Shown here piece after piece: positions 1 to 9,028 of a stretch of DNA of 64,000 nt. The stretch's first letter is position 1, and every line of letters starts with the position of its first letter. The notes beneath the pieces were generated by a model. It was not told where the DNA came from. It was given only the letters and a program-made list of their open reading frames with translations, and made no database searches. Source of the stretch: Oxynema aestuarii AP17 (GTDB taxonomy: Bacteria; Cyanobacteriota; Cyanobacteriia; Cyanobacteriales; Laspinemataceae). The DNA lies in NCBI RefSeq assembly GCF_012295525.1, contig NZ_CP051167.1, forward strand, positions 3,579,501 to 3,643,500, in the 5' to 3' direction. The translations under genes and the position numbers were made by a program.

Positions 1-212
1 GGATAGCGTTCGTCGAGATATTCCGCCGCCGCCATCCGCAACACTGCATCCCCGACAAACTCCAGGCGATCGTAATTCATTTCCGACGAAAAACTCGGAT
101 GAATTAAGGCGAGATCTAACAACTGCCAGTCGATCGGATCTTGAGGGGAAAGCCCCAATTTTTGGATGAGTTTTTCCAGTTCCCTTTGGCGTTGGGGATG
201 ATTTAGAGTCAT
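1..212 (-). CDS. rnc: Ribonuclease III, N-terminal part (cut by window start)
   Basis: The reverse strand from 212 downward opens with MTLNHPQRQRELEKLIQKLG and continues through LIHPSFSSEMNYDRLEFVGDAVLRMAAAEYL. The stretch NYDRLEFVGDAVL is the RNase III signature (metal-binding Glu and Asp in the ExxGD core). The enzyme cleaves double-stranded RNA during rRNA processing. Only about 70 residues lie inside the window, so the rest of the nuclease domain and the dsRNA-binding domain cannot be judged. The ATG at 210-212 is the natural start because the N-terminus aligns with the short leader helix usual for the family. It lies just downstream of rnpB on the same strand. Confidence 0.85.
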   Translation of the reverse strand, partial: MTLNHPQRQRELEKLIQKLGLSPQDPIDWQLLDLALIHPSFSSEMNYDRLEFVGDAVLRMAAAEYLDERY

Positions 213-293
213 ATCCAGCACAATCTATGTGGAAATCGTCGTCCGGGAAACAAAACCGCCCCGAATTCGACGATCGCGATCGTCAAAAAATCG

Positions 294-720
294 AGAGAAA
301 GTAAAGAGTAAGCCGGGTTCTGTTCTGCACTTCCCGAGGGAAGCACAGGGCGGTTATCTATCTGGGACGCCTGTTACCAGACGCCTCAAGCGGCTCTACT
401 AACGGGAACCGGGAAAAGACCAACCTTAGTTCCCTCTTACCTTGCTTCCAACCGGGGTTTACCGAGCCAGCGCCTCTCGACGCTGCTGGTGCGCTCTTAC
501 CGCACCTTTGCACCCTTACCTGTTAGCAAGAATCCGGAAAACGACGCCCGAAGACGACGCCCGAGCTCGTTCTTGCTTCATCGGCGGTATGTTTCTGTGG
601 CACTCTCCTCACGGTCACCCGCACTGGGCGTTACCCAGCAAGTTCGGTCTTTCGGAAGCCCGGACTTTCCTCAGATCCCCATGTTTGAGAATCTGCAACC
701 ACCTACTTTTACTTTCTCCC
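294..720 (-). ncRNA. rnpB: RNase P RNA
   Basis: Catalytic RNA of RNase P, which matures tRNA 5' ends. Read on the reverse strand, the 5' part contains GAGGAAAGTCCGGGCTTCCG and the 3' end contains ACAGAACCCGGCTTA, both hallmarks of bacterial type A rnpB. Helix P1 can be seen directly: GAGAAAGTAAA near the 5' end (complement of 708-718) pairs perfectly with TTTACTTTCTC at the 3' end (complement of 295-305). The length of about 425 nt fits cyanobacterial rnpB. Exact ends are set from P1 and may be off by a few bases. Open frames on either strand here are spurious. Confidence 0.93.
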
Positions 721-737
721 GATTTCTAGTTTATACC

Positions 738-779
738 ATTTTAGATTTCAGATTTTAGATTTCAGATTTCAGATTTTAT
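738..779. repeat. Short AT-rich direct repeat (TTTAGATTTCAGA-type)
   Basis: Four imperfect copies of a TTAGATTTCAGA-like unit follow each other just upstream of rnpB. It is a simple repeat with no coding potential. The rnpB promoter should lie in or near 720-858. Confidence 0.55.
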
Positions 780-858
780 TCAACGGGTATGAATTGAAAA
801 TCTTAGATGGCGCGATCGCGGCGATCGCCGCCGGGTTGACTCCGCGCGATTTTGACGT

Positions 859-1551
859 CTATTTTCTCTTTTCTTTTTCTTGTCTCCACGGTAGGGTTTC
901 CGTCCACGGTAACGGTTCGACTACAAACTGACAGCTCAAGGGAATTGGACGGGGGGCGATCGTCGAGACTTCACTCGCCGCAAAGCGAAAAGCCAAAGAT
1001 AAATAAAAATAAAATATTTCTAACTTCGGCTGAGATCGATTCTTTTTTTTGTCGTCTTTTCGATCGGGTTTGAGTTTGGAAAAATCGACAAAGGTGCGGG
1101 CAATAGCGAGGGGCGAACTTTCAGAGTTTCTCCGCAAACTGCTTTCGCTGGCGATCGGTTGAACTAAGGTGCGTTTGGCGGGAATGACACTATTGACTTG
1201 GGGAGAAAGTAAATCTAAAGTCATCCCGGGAATAATCCTAACAATTCGGTGCGATCGCCCCTCCAAATCGATCGCCGCACTCGCATCCCAATCGATATAA
1301 AGCTCGCGATCGCTTTTGTTACTAATTTTGAGTTCTAAAAACTTGAATTCGTCGAGATTGTATCTTTTTTCTAGCTTCACGTCAATTTCGATCGCCCCTT
1401 TGAGCTGCTGGGTTTCGAGCTGCTTTTCGAGAAAGGGGCGATCGAAACGAATCATTATTTGGTGTACGAATAAGGAGGCGATCGCCCGCGCTATAACGGT
1501 TACCACGCAGACTAAATAGAACGTCAGGATAATTAAATCGAATCCGGTCAT
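859..1551 (-). CDS. Hypothetical membrane-anchored protein
   Basis: 230 residues that I do not recognise. An N-terminal hydrophobic helix (about residues 5-28, ILTFYLVCVVTVIARAIASL) should anchor it in the membrane. A soluble domain of mixed beta character follows, with a phrase (LKISNKSDRELYIDWDASAA, about 73-92) typical of immunoglobulin-like beta sandwiches. The C-terminal 60 residues are basic (KKKNRSQ) and of low complexity. The upstream gene on the same strand is a DUF6464-type protein. Start ATG at 1549-1551. Confidence 0.6.
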   Translation of the reverse strand: MTGFDLIILTFYLVCVVTVIARAIASLFVHQIMIRFDRPFLEKQLETQQLKGAIEIDVKLEKRYNLDEFKFLELKISNKSDRELYIDWDASAAIDLEGRSHRIVRIIPGMTLDLLSPQVNSVIPAKRTLVQPIASESSLRRNSESSPLAIARTFVDFSKLKPDRKDDKKKNRSQPKLEIFYFYLSLAFRFAASEVSTIAPRPIPLSCQFVVEPLPWTETLPWRQEKEKRK

Positions 1552-1600
1552 TTCCGGTTATTCATTTTCTATTTTTCAGTTTTGAATTTGTTTTACACTT

Positions 1601-1954
1601 TTAAAATTTACTTTTCGCTTCCGAGTTTCGCGATTGGTAATGAGGACAGTCCCGACACGGACCACTTGGATTGACCGCACAACGAATGTAAGCCGAACGC
1701 GCGTTAAATTGACAGGTCGGATCTCCGGTCACTTCTCCAATTCCTTCGAGATAACGGCGATCGCCTGTAAAAGGCGTTCTCCCCGGAATTCTAACCACGG
1801 GAATTTCTCTAGCCCGGATTAAATTTTCACGCGCTCTAACTTGCGCCTTTCGCATGACCCACAACGAAAACAGAGGTGGGGCGATCCCCAAGATAAAAAC
1901 GGCAAGAGTTTCTAACATGACAATTGCTCCTAACACTGACCAATTAGCTTGCAA
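1601..1954 (-). CDS. DUF6464-family small membrane protein
   Basis: 117 residues: one N-terminal transmembrane helix (about 8-33), a basic segment, then a conserved cysteine cluster TCQFNARSAYIRCAVNPSG followed by PCRDCPHYQ. Four cysteines spaced C-x10-C-x6-C-x2-C suggest a small metal site or disulfides. The pattern NARSxYxRCAVNPxGPCxxC is what I know as the cyanobacterial DUF6464 family, whose function is unknown. It lies 49 bp upstream of another membrane-anchored unknown on the same strand, so the two may be co-transcribed. Confidence 0.7.
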   Translation of the reverse strand: MQANWSVLGAIVMLETLAVFILGIAPPLFSLWVMRKAQVRARENLIRAREIPVVRIPGRTPFTGDRRYLEGIGEVTGDPTCQFNARSAYIRCAVNPSGPCRDCPHYQSRNSEAKSKF

Positions 1955-2495
1955 TTCTCCGATCTATATTCTCCGATCTATTATAAATTTATGCGATCGT
2001 CATCGACCTACTTGACTTGACTTACTTCTGTACCAATTTTGGCGGCGATCGTGAATCAAAAACTACAATTAAAACTTATTTTTGCTATAAATCTCTGCGA
2101 TCGCCCTGCTTGAGATTGTATTATAACTCCAGTCCAAACATTAAACACAGTCATCTTATTTTCCTTTTTGCTCTTAAAAGATACATCATCTCTCTGGTAT
2201 TTTCTCCTCTTGCTTTTTGTCTCTTCCCGCTTGACTGTTCCCTTCCCCTATCCTGTAGCATGTTCCTCAATACAGCAATTGGTGCTGTCATGAGGGATAA
2301 GAGGCAAAGATTCCCCCAACCCCCTTAAAAATCCCCCTAAATCCCCCTTGTTAAGGGAGATTTAGGGGAATCGAAATGTACCGCCCAATAGCAAAAATGT
2401 AGGTTTACATTTTCAATAAAAACGCTATATTAAGGCTGAAAAATCAACAAAATTTCACCAAATGACTGAATAATTGCCTAAAATCTCAGTGGTAG
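1955..2495. other. Intergenic region, no convincing gene
   Basis: 541 bp between divergently transcribed genes. A 103-codon forward frame at 2017-2328 is low complexity, has no family features and ends in repeat sequence, so I do not call it. The region must hold promoters for the leftward DUF6464 gene and the rightward corA. It carries one palindromic repeat, listed separately. Confidence 0.5.
2333..2368. repeat. Palindromic repeat (CCCCTAAATC / GATTTAGGGG)
   Basis: A near-perfect stem: CCCCCTAAATCCCCCTT, a short loop, then AAGGGAGATTTAGGGG. This CT-rich palindrome is common in intergenic regions of cyanobacteria. It may also form a structured RNA upstream of corA. Confidence 0.6.
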
Positions 2496-3701
2496 ATGTA
2501 CTCAATTGGGTTTCCCATGTCAGACAAAAATATACCTTTTACGAATTACTTGCCCGATATTGTCGCCCCGGAAGAGGAGGAAGAGTCTTATGTAGACTAC
2601 TTCTACGACGAACCGGGAAGTGCGCCAGGAACGCTCAATATTGAAGAAGATGCAACCCCTTCAACGATTGTCCTGATTGACTACACCGAAAGCAAAGCAA
2701 CGCGGAAAGTTCTACCCACTCCTGACGCCTGTCATCCCTATTTAGAGAGTCAGTCCGTCTCGTGGGTAGATGTTCAAGGTCTGGGAAGTGAAGCAGTTTT
2801 ACAACGGTTGGGAGATGTTTTTAAGTTACATCCTTTGCTGTTAGAAGATATTGTTAATGTTCCCCAACGTCCGAAAGTTGAAGATTACGAATCTCAACTT
2901 GTTATTATTGCTTGGATGGTGATGCTTAACGAAGAAAAAGAAGATCCGGATGACGAAGCATTTATTAGCGAGCAAGTTAGTTTTGTTTTGAGTCAAAACT
3001 ATCTATTAACCGTACAAGAAGAACCGAAACACGATAGTTTTGACCGGGTACGCGATCGCATTCGCTTTAATAAAGGAACGATTCGCAAATACAAAGCAGA
3101 TTATCTCGCTTATGCCCTCATCGATGCCATTATCGATGGTTTTTTTCCCGTTCTCGAAGAGTATGGAGAACAAATCGAAAATTTGGAGAATGAAGTTGTT
3201 GCCAATCCTACGCCGAAAACATTAGGAAAGATCTATAAAATTCGTCGAGATTTACTCGCTTTGCGGCGCGCAATTTGGCCGCAACGAACGGCTATTAATA
3301 ATTTAATTCGGGATGGTAGTGATTTAATTACTCCGGAAGTCAGGATTTATTTACGGGACTGTTACGACCACGCTATTCAAGTTTTGGATATGGTCGAAAC
3401 TTATCGGGAATTAGCCGCCGGATTGATGGATGTTTATCTATCTTCCGTTAGCAATCGGATGAATGAAGTGATGAAATTGCTAACGGTTATTTCTACAATT
3501 TTTATTCCTTTAACTTTTGTGGTTGGAGTTTATGGAATGAATTTCAATCCCGAACGATCGCCCTGGAATATGCCGGAATTAAATTGGTATTGGGGTTATC
3601 CAATGGTTTGGTTGGTGATGATCGCGATCGCCTTGTCTCTAATTTTCTTGTTTTGGCGTCGGGGATGGTTTGAAAATTTTTCTTCTGTAGATGAAGATTA
3701 A
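2496..3701 (+). CDS. corA: CorA-type magnesium/cobalt transporter
   Basis: 401 residues. A long acidic cytoplasmic N-terminal domain (LLEDIVNVPQRPKVEDYES at about 127-145) and coiled helices are followed by two transmembrane helices near the C-terminus. The universal CorA signature YGMNF (about 349-353) sits between them, then a second helix (MVWLVMIAIALSLIFLFWRR). The pentameric channel takes up Mg2+ with Co2+/Ni2+ as alternative ions. An internal ATG at 2517 (MSDKN) is an equally plausible start, because no clear Shine-Dalgarno precedes 2496. Confidence 0.93.
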   Translation: MYSIGFPMSDKNIPFTNYLPDIVAPEEEEESYVDYFYDEPGSAPGTLNIEEDATPSTIVLIDYTESKATRKVLPTPDACHPYLESQSVSWVDVQGLGSEAVLQRLGDVFKLHPLLLEDIVNVPQRPKVEDYESQLVIIAWMVMLNEEKEDPDDEAFISEQVSFVLSQNYLLTVQEEPKHDSFDRVRDRIRFNKGTIRKYKADYLAYALIDAIIDGFFPVLEEYGEQIENLENEVVANPTPKTLGKIYKIRRDLLALRRAIWPQRTAINNLIRDGSDLITPEVRIYLRDCYDHAIQVLDMVETYRELAAGLMDVYLSSVSNRMNEVMKLLTVISTIFIPLTFVVGVYGMNFNPERSPWNMPELNWYWGYPMVWLVMIAIALSLIFLFWRRGWFENFSSVDED

Positions 3702-3744
3702 AATTAATGGGCTTAATAGGCTTTTTAAGTCTTAAAATTAGGCA

Positions 3745-4374
3745 TTAGGCGGCGATCGCGACTTCCAGCCATTTAGGATAGGCAAAAGAAGCAGATCGGG
3801 ATAAGTGTAAGTTATCGGGATAAGTCTGGCTTAAATGAGTAGCTACAATCTCTAAACTATCCCAGAGTAGGGGGGCTTCGCCGAAGGCTTCTAGCGCCAA
3901 AGTCCACCATTGTTGTCCGTCGATCGCTAATTTTGTCAGTTCTAAATTGCACCCCGTACCGTTCATTTCTGAGAAGGAAATAGGGGCGATCTCGCGATCG
4001 TTCGCGATCGCATATCTACGCTGAACTCTCGTTTTTTCTACCCCGATCCAACGTCCGTTATTCAATACATAATTGGGCAAATTGGCGTGTAGTCCTTCGC
4101 AAATTGATTTTTCCCAAAATTCTGCATAGCCTTGCCAGCGATCGCCAAAATGAACTAACCCACCCCCATTTTGACGCCATTTAATTTCTAAGCGTCCTTG
4201 TCGGAGTTTGAGGTTAAAATAATCGTGACCCGGAAGAAATAAATAGAGGTCTTCTCGGGTTTCTGGCGGGGTGCGATCGCCTCCCGGACATCGGAGATCG
4301 AACCAATCGGCGATCGCTTTCGGTGGCGTTCCGGAATGAAACCAACGTAGTTCTACGGTTGGAAAAATACTCAT
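3745..4374 (-). CDS. Conserved hypothetical protein
   Basis: 209 residues, soluble, no signal peptide. The sequence alternates short beta strands with acidic and basic turns (YLFLPGHDYFNLKLRQGRLE, then IKWRQ, about 44-69). This faintly recalls CYTH/triphosphate-tunnel proteins, but I cannot find the ExExK motif, so no function is assigned. It is convergent with corA. Confidence 0.55.
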   Translation of the reverse strand: MSIFPTVELRWFHSGTPPKAIADWFDLRCPGGDRTPPETREDLYLFLPGHDYFNLKLRQGRLEIKWRQNGGGLVHFGDRWQGYAEFWEKSICEGLHANLPNYVLNNGRWIGVEKTRVQRRYAIANDREIAPISFSEMNGTGCNLELTKLAIDGQQWWTLALEAFGEAPLLWDSLEIVATHLSQTYPDNLHLSRSASFAYPKWLEVAIAA

Positions 4375-4474
4375 TTTTTTCCAATATTGGAGTTGTCAAT
4401 TTTACGGACTTAATCCACTCAGTTAAGCTGTTCTTTCCGTGGGAATACAATTGCAATGTAGGTGAGGCGATCGG

Positions 4475-5347
4475 CTATTGAACTGGGCGAACAGTTTGGA
4501 CGAAATCCAACCATTTTGGAATTTTAGATCCGACTAAATCGAGGACGGGAATCTCTTGATATTGAGTTCGAGATTGCCGTTCGCCTATACTATAGACGAG
4601 GGTTGTCGTTTCGGTATAACTCAATTCAAATTCAGAAGCAATTGCTCTCGCTTCGCGACAACTAATTTCAAACATGCCCATGTCGATATTGCCACCCCCA
4701 GCAAAATAATACCAAGAAACACCAGGAGACCAACCGCGATCGCATAAAATTCGAGTAACCTCGTACATTTTGGCAATATGAACGTCGTAAAGTCGTAAGT
4801 CTCCACCATAAGCTGATTGGGTCGTGTCGCGGTTGGGGACAATTAATTGCGCGACACCTTCATCTAATAGAATGGTCATCGGTAAGGCGGGGGCTTGACT
4901 TGTGGTTTGCGGTTCTCGAATGGGTCGAATAAAGTTGCGATTGGCACGAACATAGCAGTTTTTCGGTCCGCCTGCATCGAGGGCGCGATCGACAAAAACC
5001 CAAGTTTTATCTTGTCGATCCCTAGTCACCGTCCAGCCAGAAGGAAAGCCATAAGCTTTGAAGGTTTCGCCATTTTGAAAGGTTCCGCGAACGGGTAGTC
5101 CTCCGATATCGACATTCTCTCCGTAATAAAAAGCAGTATTCATTTCTGCACCGGATCTTCCATCCCCGCGACAATTCAAACCATTGGGATCGGGATCGGT
5201 CACTTGCCAATATAAATGACTCGTTCTACCGGAATAATTTCCATTGGCATCGGCTTGGGGTAGGTCGCTGGAGAAAGCTGTTTGACTTGCGCCTAAAAGA
5301 CCGAAACTTATTGAGAAAAAGATGATGTTTTTAAAAATAGTCTTCAT
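4475..5347 (-). CDS. Secreted hypothetical protein
   Basis: 290 residues with a clear Sec signal peptide (basic MKTIFKN, hydrophobic core, probable cleavage after QTAFSS at about 27). The mature part begins with a roughly 110-residue domain holding two cysteines (LNCRGDG and KNCYVRAN) around an aromatic core, a layout seen in periplasmic SH3-like domains. The second half has two more cysteines (ILCDRGW, ISCREAR). I do not recognise the family. Probably periplasmic and disulfide-bonded. Confidence 0.6.
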   Translation of the reverse strand: MKTIFKNIIFFSISFGLLGASQTAFSSDLPQADANGNYSGRTSHLYWQVTDPDPNGLNCRGDGRSGAEMNTAFYYGENVDIGGLPVRGTFQNGETFKAYGFPSGWTVTRDRQDKTWVFVDRALDAGGPKNCYVRANRNFIRPIREPQTTSQAPALPMTILLDEGVAQLIVPNRDTTQSAYGGDLRLYDVHIAKMYEVTRILCDRGWSPGVSWYYFAGGGNIDMGMFEISCREARAIASEFELSYTETTTLVYSIGERQSRTQYQEIPVLDLVGSKIPKWLDFVQTVRPVQ

Positions 5348-5769
5348 GGGATTTTAGCCATTTTGAATGGTCTAAGGTACGGAATGAATCGATCGATTCT
5401 CGCGTAAGTGGGAATGACAGGTTGCGTGGTCTGAATGCAGCGTCGCCGATTGTGGGAAAAACCCTATTTGCTGCCGTATTTGTCTGTCTTTTTTGACGCG
5501 ATCGCGCTTCCCTATTCACGAGAGAGACCGACACCTCGATCGCCGGACGACGAATTCCCGAACCGGTGAGGCGATCTGATGAGGCGATCTCAATTGTGAA
5601 TTGTGAGTGACGATCTAAAATGCTTTTGCGGTCGTCTGTCTCGATCTCCGTCTTTAGTATAAGTTGGGGGCGCAACGATAAAACTTAAAATATAATAAAA
5701 AATTTATTACTTAGAATAGCTCGATCGCGTCTCGCCCTAGGGAAGCGAGAGGCGATCGCCCCTGGACCC
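5348..5769. other. Intergenic region, no gene seen
   Basis: 422 bp between two leftward genes. It contains HIP1 octamers. A 114-codon reverse frame overlaps the start of the secreted protein gene and has no protein-like features. The promoter of that secreted protein is expected near 5348-5420. Confidence 0.45.
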
Positions 5770-7515
5770 CTATAAAATCACCGTCGGCGCTTGGGGTTCG
5801 ATATCCGGCACTTCGCCGCCAACTTTGGCACACTGACAGTCGATCGAAGTTGCCCCATGTCGGTTGAGAACCCGCATCAACTCCATTTCGCCGCGACGGG
5901 GTAACATCGTTTTCCAAGCCAACAATGCCTCTTTCATCGCCCCCAAGTCTAAGAAATTGCCGTTGCGATGGATCGCCACATCTTCGTTATCGCCGCGCCA
6001 CCCTTTGGGGACGTAACCGAGGGGAATCAACATCGATCGCTCTACATCGTCTAACAACGCTTCCAAACGACGAAAACGCCCGACGTGAAAATCCTTGGGA
6101 TTGGCTTCCAGCCACTGTTTCACCGTCGGATCGGCGAACACTTCCTGGCGCAGTTGGGCGATCGCCGCAAACAGGGCTTGATGGGAATCTTTGACGCAAG
6201 AGGTGGCGGGAGTGACTACGGACGCGCCATTTCCCGGTCCGGTCCGGTAGCGCGCCGCCATCAACGCCAACTGCTGGACGATCGCCCCGAGGGGATCGAA
6301 CGTGCGATCGCCCAATTCGTAGGGAACCGTCAGTTCCGGCAGCCGAACGACGACATCGGAGACGGCGATCGTATACATCCAGCCGCGCTCCAAATTCCCC
6401 ATATACTGGTGCCAATATTGCGCCCCGGAGACGATCGCGTTGCGGTTGTGAGCGTAAATCTGACGGTAAACCAGATCGAAGCGCAACTTTCCGGTAAACT
6501 CGTCGGTTACGACAGTGGCAAACCCGAAAGAAAAATGACCCGTCACGAAACCGAACGGCAGGTTTCTGCCCCGTTTCCCGCCGCGCCATCCGAAGGTATG
6601 CACTACTAACGCCGTATCCCCTTTATACCAAAGTTCGCGCGTGCGCCGCTTCATATACTCCGGCGTCCTCTCGGTTTCCGGAACGATCGCCCCGTTATTA
6701 TCTACGAGAGTCTGACGCACTTGACCGACGGGCATCGGTTCCCACTTCGTATCCAAAAAATAATCTAACGTTTCGTCGCGACCCGTCACCATGCGCGTCG
6801 GCCCGAGTTGCAGTGCTTCCACGGGTTCGATCGCCTCCACCGCAAAGGTTCCCGACTCGTCAAAGTCGCCGTAAACGTACCATCCCCCATCGTTTAAGGG
6901 CGATTTTTCAATATTTTTTATCGAACTTTGTTCTACCGGATCGACGGCGTAAACGGTTCCGGCTTTGGGAAAGCTCATGACCTCGGAGGAGGCATCGAAT
7001 CCCTCGGTTTTCGGGTTGTAATGGGCGACTCGATAGCGCTTTTCGCCTGCGGGGGCGATAAATTGAATCAGGGCTTTTTTGACCCCGGACAGTTGGATCG
7101 GTTCGTCGTCAATTTCGACCACCCAGAGGGGACCGTCCTGTAGCACTTCGACGACATCGAGTTGCACGCGCACGTCGTCGTCGGCGCGACTTCCGGCGAG
7201 GGATTCGAGGGGACTCACTTGCTTCCACCCATCGAGGCGGGTGGGGTGAAAGGTGCCGATTTTTTCCATGGTCTGCCAGGTGACTTCATCGAAACGGAGG
7301 TCGATGGTGGCGCGATCGATCCAAGTTCGATGGCGGGATTGGGGGTGCCATCTCACCCAAAGGTATTGACCGAGGAGGTGGCGGTAAGCTTTGGGGGCAT
7401 TTTCCAGGAGGATGAAGACGCCGCCATCGGGGCGACGTTCGGCGTAAAAGGGGAGAATCAGGCGACCACTCCAGGGGGCGACGGGACGATAAAAACGGGA
7501 ATTGGCTGGGTTCAT
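5770..7515 (-). CDS. Large hypothetical protein, possibly cyanobacteria-specific
   Basis: 581 residues, no signal peptide or membrane helix. The N-terminal third looks like an OB- or beta-barrel-like fold (LLGQYLWVRWHPQSRHRTW at about 46-64). The middle contains a Trp/Arg-rich motif (HTFGWRGGKRGRNLPFGFVT). The C-terminal third is helical and ends with two cysteines (IDCQCAKV). I cannot name the family. Codon use and HIP1 density match the surroundings, so this looks like a native gene. Start ATG at 7513-7515. Confidence 0.6.
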   Translation of the reverse strand: MNPANSRFYRPVAPWSGRLILPFYAERRPDGGVFILLENAPKAYRHLLGQYLWVRWHPQSRHRTWIDRATIDLRFDEVTWQTMEKIGTFHPTRLDGWKQVSPLESLAGSRADDDVRVQLDVVEVLQDGPLWVVEIDDEPIQLSGVKKALIQFIAPAGEKRYRVAHYNPKTEGFDASSEVMSFPKAGTVYAVDPVEQSSIKNIEKSPLNDGGWYVYGDFDESGTFAVEAIEPVEALQLGPTRMVTGRDETLDYFLDTKWEPMPVGQVRQTLVDNNGAIVPETERTPEYMKRRTRELWYKGDTALVVHTFGWRGGKRGRNLPFGFVTGHFSFGFATVVTDEFTGKLRFDLVYRQIYAHNRNAIVSGAQYWHQYMGNLERGWMYTIAVSDVVVRLPELTVPYELGDRTFDPLGAIVQQLALMAARYRTGPGNGASVVTPATSCVKDSHQALFAAIAQLRQEVFADPTVKQWLEANPKDFHVGRFRRLEALLDDVERSMLIPLGYVPKGWRGDNEDVAIHRNGNFLDLGAMKEALLAWKTMLPRRGEMELMRVLNRHGATSIDCQCAKVGGEVPDIEPQAPTVIL

Positions 7516-7647
7516 GGGTTAATGTGAGAAATGACGAACCGTTTTTTTCATTGTAGGGTCGCGGTTGGAGCGATCGCCACGACGGTACGGGCCAGTTTCT
7601 CGGGTGTCCCCCGAGGGGGAAGGGGGAAGGCGCGCCCTTCGGGGAAG

Positions 7648-8802
7648 TCAGGAGATGGCGGCTTGTAATTGCATTTGCAAGGGGCGATCGCCTTGAATGG
7701 ATAATCCGGAATAGGGGGATTTAAAGGCGATCGGGTTGTCCGGGTCTGGGGACCAGCCGATCCAGCGCGACCCTTCCGGGAGGCGATCGCAACGGTCGGG
7801 GTTTTGGGTGAGCCAAATTAAGGGTAAATCGGGGGGGTCGCCGTGGTTGACCGATTCGTGGGGGCTAGCCCCGGCGAGGGCTTCGAGGACGACCCGGTTA
7901 CCTTTGACCAATCCGGTATCGGCGGTCCACAGTTGGACGTTGAGTTGGGCGCGACTGGCGTAGAAGTATAAGGAGGCGGCGGCGATCGCCGCTTGCTCGA
8001 AGTTCTCAAGTTCCCACGCACTGGCCGTATCGAGGGCGATAATCAGTTCCTGACCTCCGGTGGTCACTTCCAACTCGCGCACCCGCAATTCGCCGTAACG
8101 GGCGCTGCTGCGCCAGTGGACGAGGCGGGTGGGGTCGCCGAAGCGGTAGGGGCGCAGGGTGCGGGTGGTGCCTTCGTTCGCCATGGCGGCGCGGCGATCG
8201 CTCTCTACCAGGAAACTGTCATCCCGTCCGAGGCGATCGACCAAGGGGCAGGTGTTCAGGGGGAGGACTGTGGGATAGACGATCGCCTGGGCGGGCACCT
8301 GGCGCGATCGTCGGCACCAGAATAAGCCTAATGGGGTGGCCGTCCGCAAGTGGATTTCATGCCAGCGATAAATGCCGCGACGGGGGGCGAGATGGGAATA
8401 GGTCCAGGGATAGGTTCCCCCGGCGGGGATTTCTTCGATAACTCCCTGTTGGGGTTCGCCTAAAACAAAGGGAATCAAATCGCGAACTTGGAGCAGGGTT
8501 TTCGGTTTGGAGGTCGGATTTTCAACGATTAATTCGATATTGAGCCAATCTCCGGCGCTAATCGGTTCGATCGGCGATCGCGTCACCACGAGGGATTTTA
8601 GGGAACGCGGCGGTAAAACGGCTGCCAAACCCAATAAAGCAAAACTCACCCCGCTCATGACGTACAACCACCCCGCCATTGTATTGGTGGCTGCGGCAAA
8701 GAAAAACAGAGAAAGCGACCCTAGAAGCCATCCAGCGTAAGCCGGAGTCACCCAGCGAGTTTCTAACGATTCAGAAATGCGAATTCTCAGTTTTTTTAAC
8801 AT
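7648..8802 (-). CDS. DUF58-domain membrane protein
   Basis: 384 residues. Two transmembrane helices near the N-terminus (about 20-65) are followed by a beta-rich extracytoplasmic-type segment. Then comes the DUF58 core with the signature RPYRFGDPTRLVHWRSSARY followed by GELRVRELE (about 218-245), and a VWA-like strand IIALDT. DUF58 proteins often sit with MoxR-type ATPases and act in assembly of surface or cofactor-dependent complexes; none is adjacent here, so the partner is unknown. Confidence 0.85.
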   Translation of the reverse strand: MLKKLRIRISESLETRWVTPAYAGWLLGSLSLFFFAAATNTMAGWLYVMSGVSFALLGLAAVLPPRSLKSLVVTRSPIEPISAGDWLNIELIVENPTSKPKTLLQVRDLIPFVLGEPQQGVIEEIPAGGTYPWTYSHLAPRRGIYRWHEIHLRTATPLGLFWCRRSRQVPAQAIVYPTVLPLNTCPLVDRLGRDDSFLVESDRRAAMANEGTTRTLRPYRFGDPTRLVHWRSSARYGELRVRELEVTTGGQELIIALDTASAWELENFEQAAIAAASLYFYASRAQLNVQLWTADTGLVKGNRVVLEALAGASPHESVNHGDPPDLPLIWLTQNPDRCDRLPEGSRWIGWSPDPDNPIAFKSPYSGLSIQGDRPLQMQLQAAIS

Positions 8803-9028
8803 GCAATCCTCTCCTTTCTCTAAGGGGCAAATAGGGGGTGAATCGGGGGCGAATTTTAGGGGCGATCGGATTAAAAAAGATTACGGAATCCAACAACTGC
8901 TGAAATTTTTTTTAAAATATCAGTAAATCTACGGATGACAATTTGAGAAGGGTGCATTTCAGGAAAAAGTATTTATACGCATTTCTCCATCCGTTCCCAG
9001 CATAGTCATTGGAAAGGCTCGTGCCATC

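Noticed and set aside
442-758. Open frames of 89-95 codons
   Set aside because: They lie over the RNase P RNA gene and have no protein features.
2017-2328. 103-codon forward frame
   Set aside because: Low-complexity, ends in a palindromic repeat, no ribosome-binding site and no known domain.
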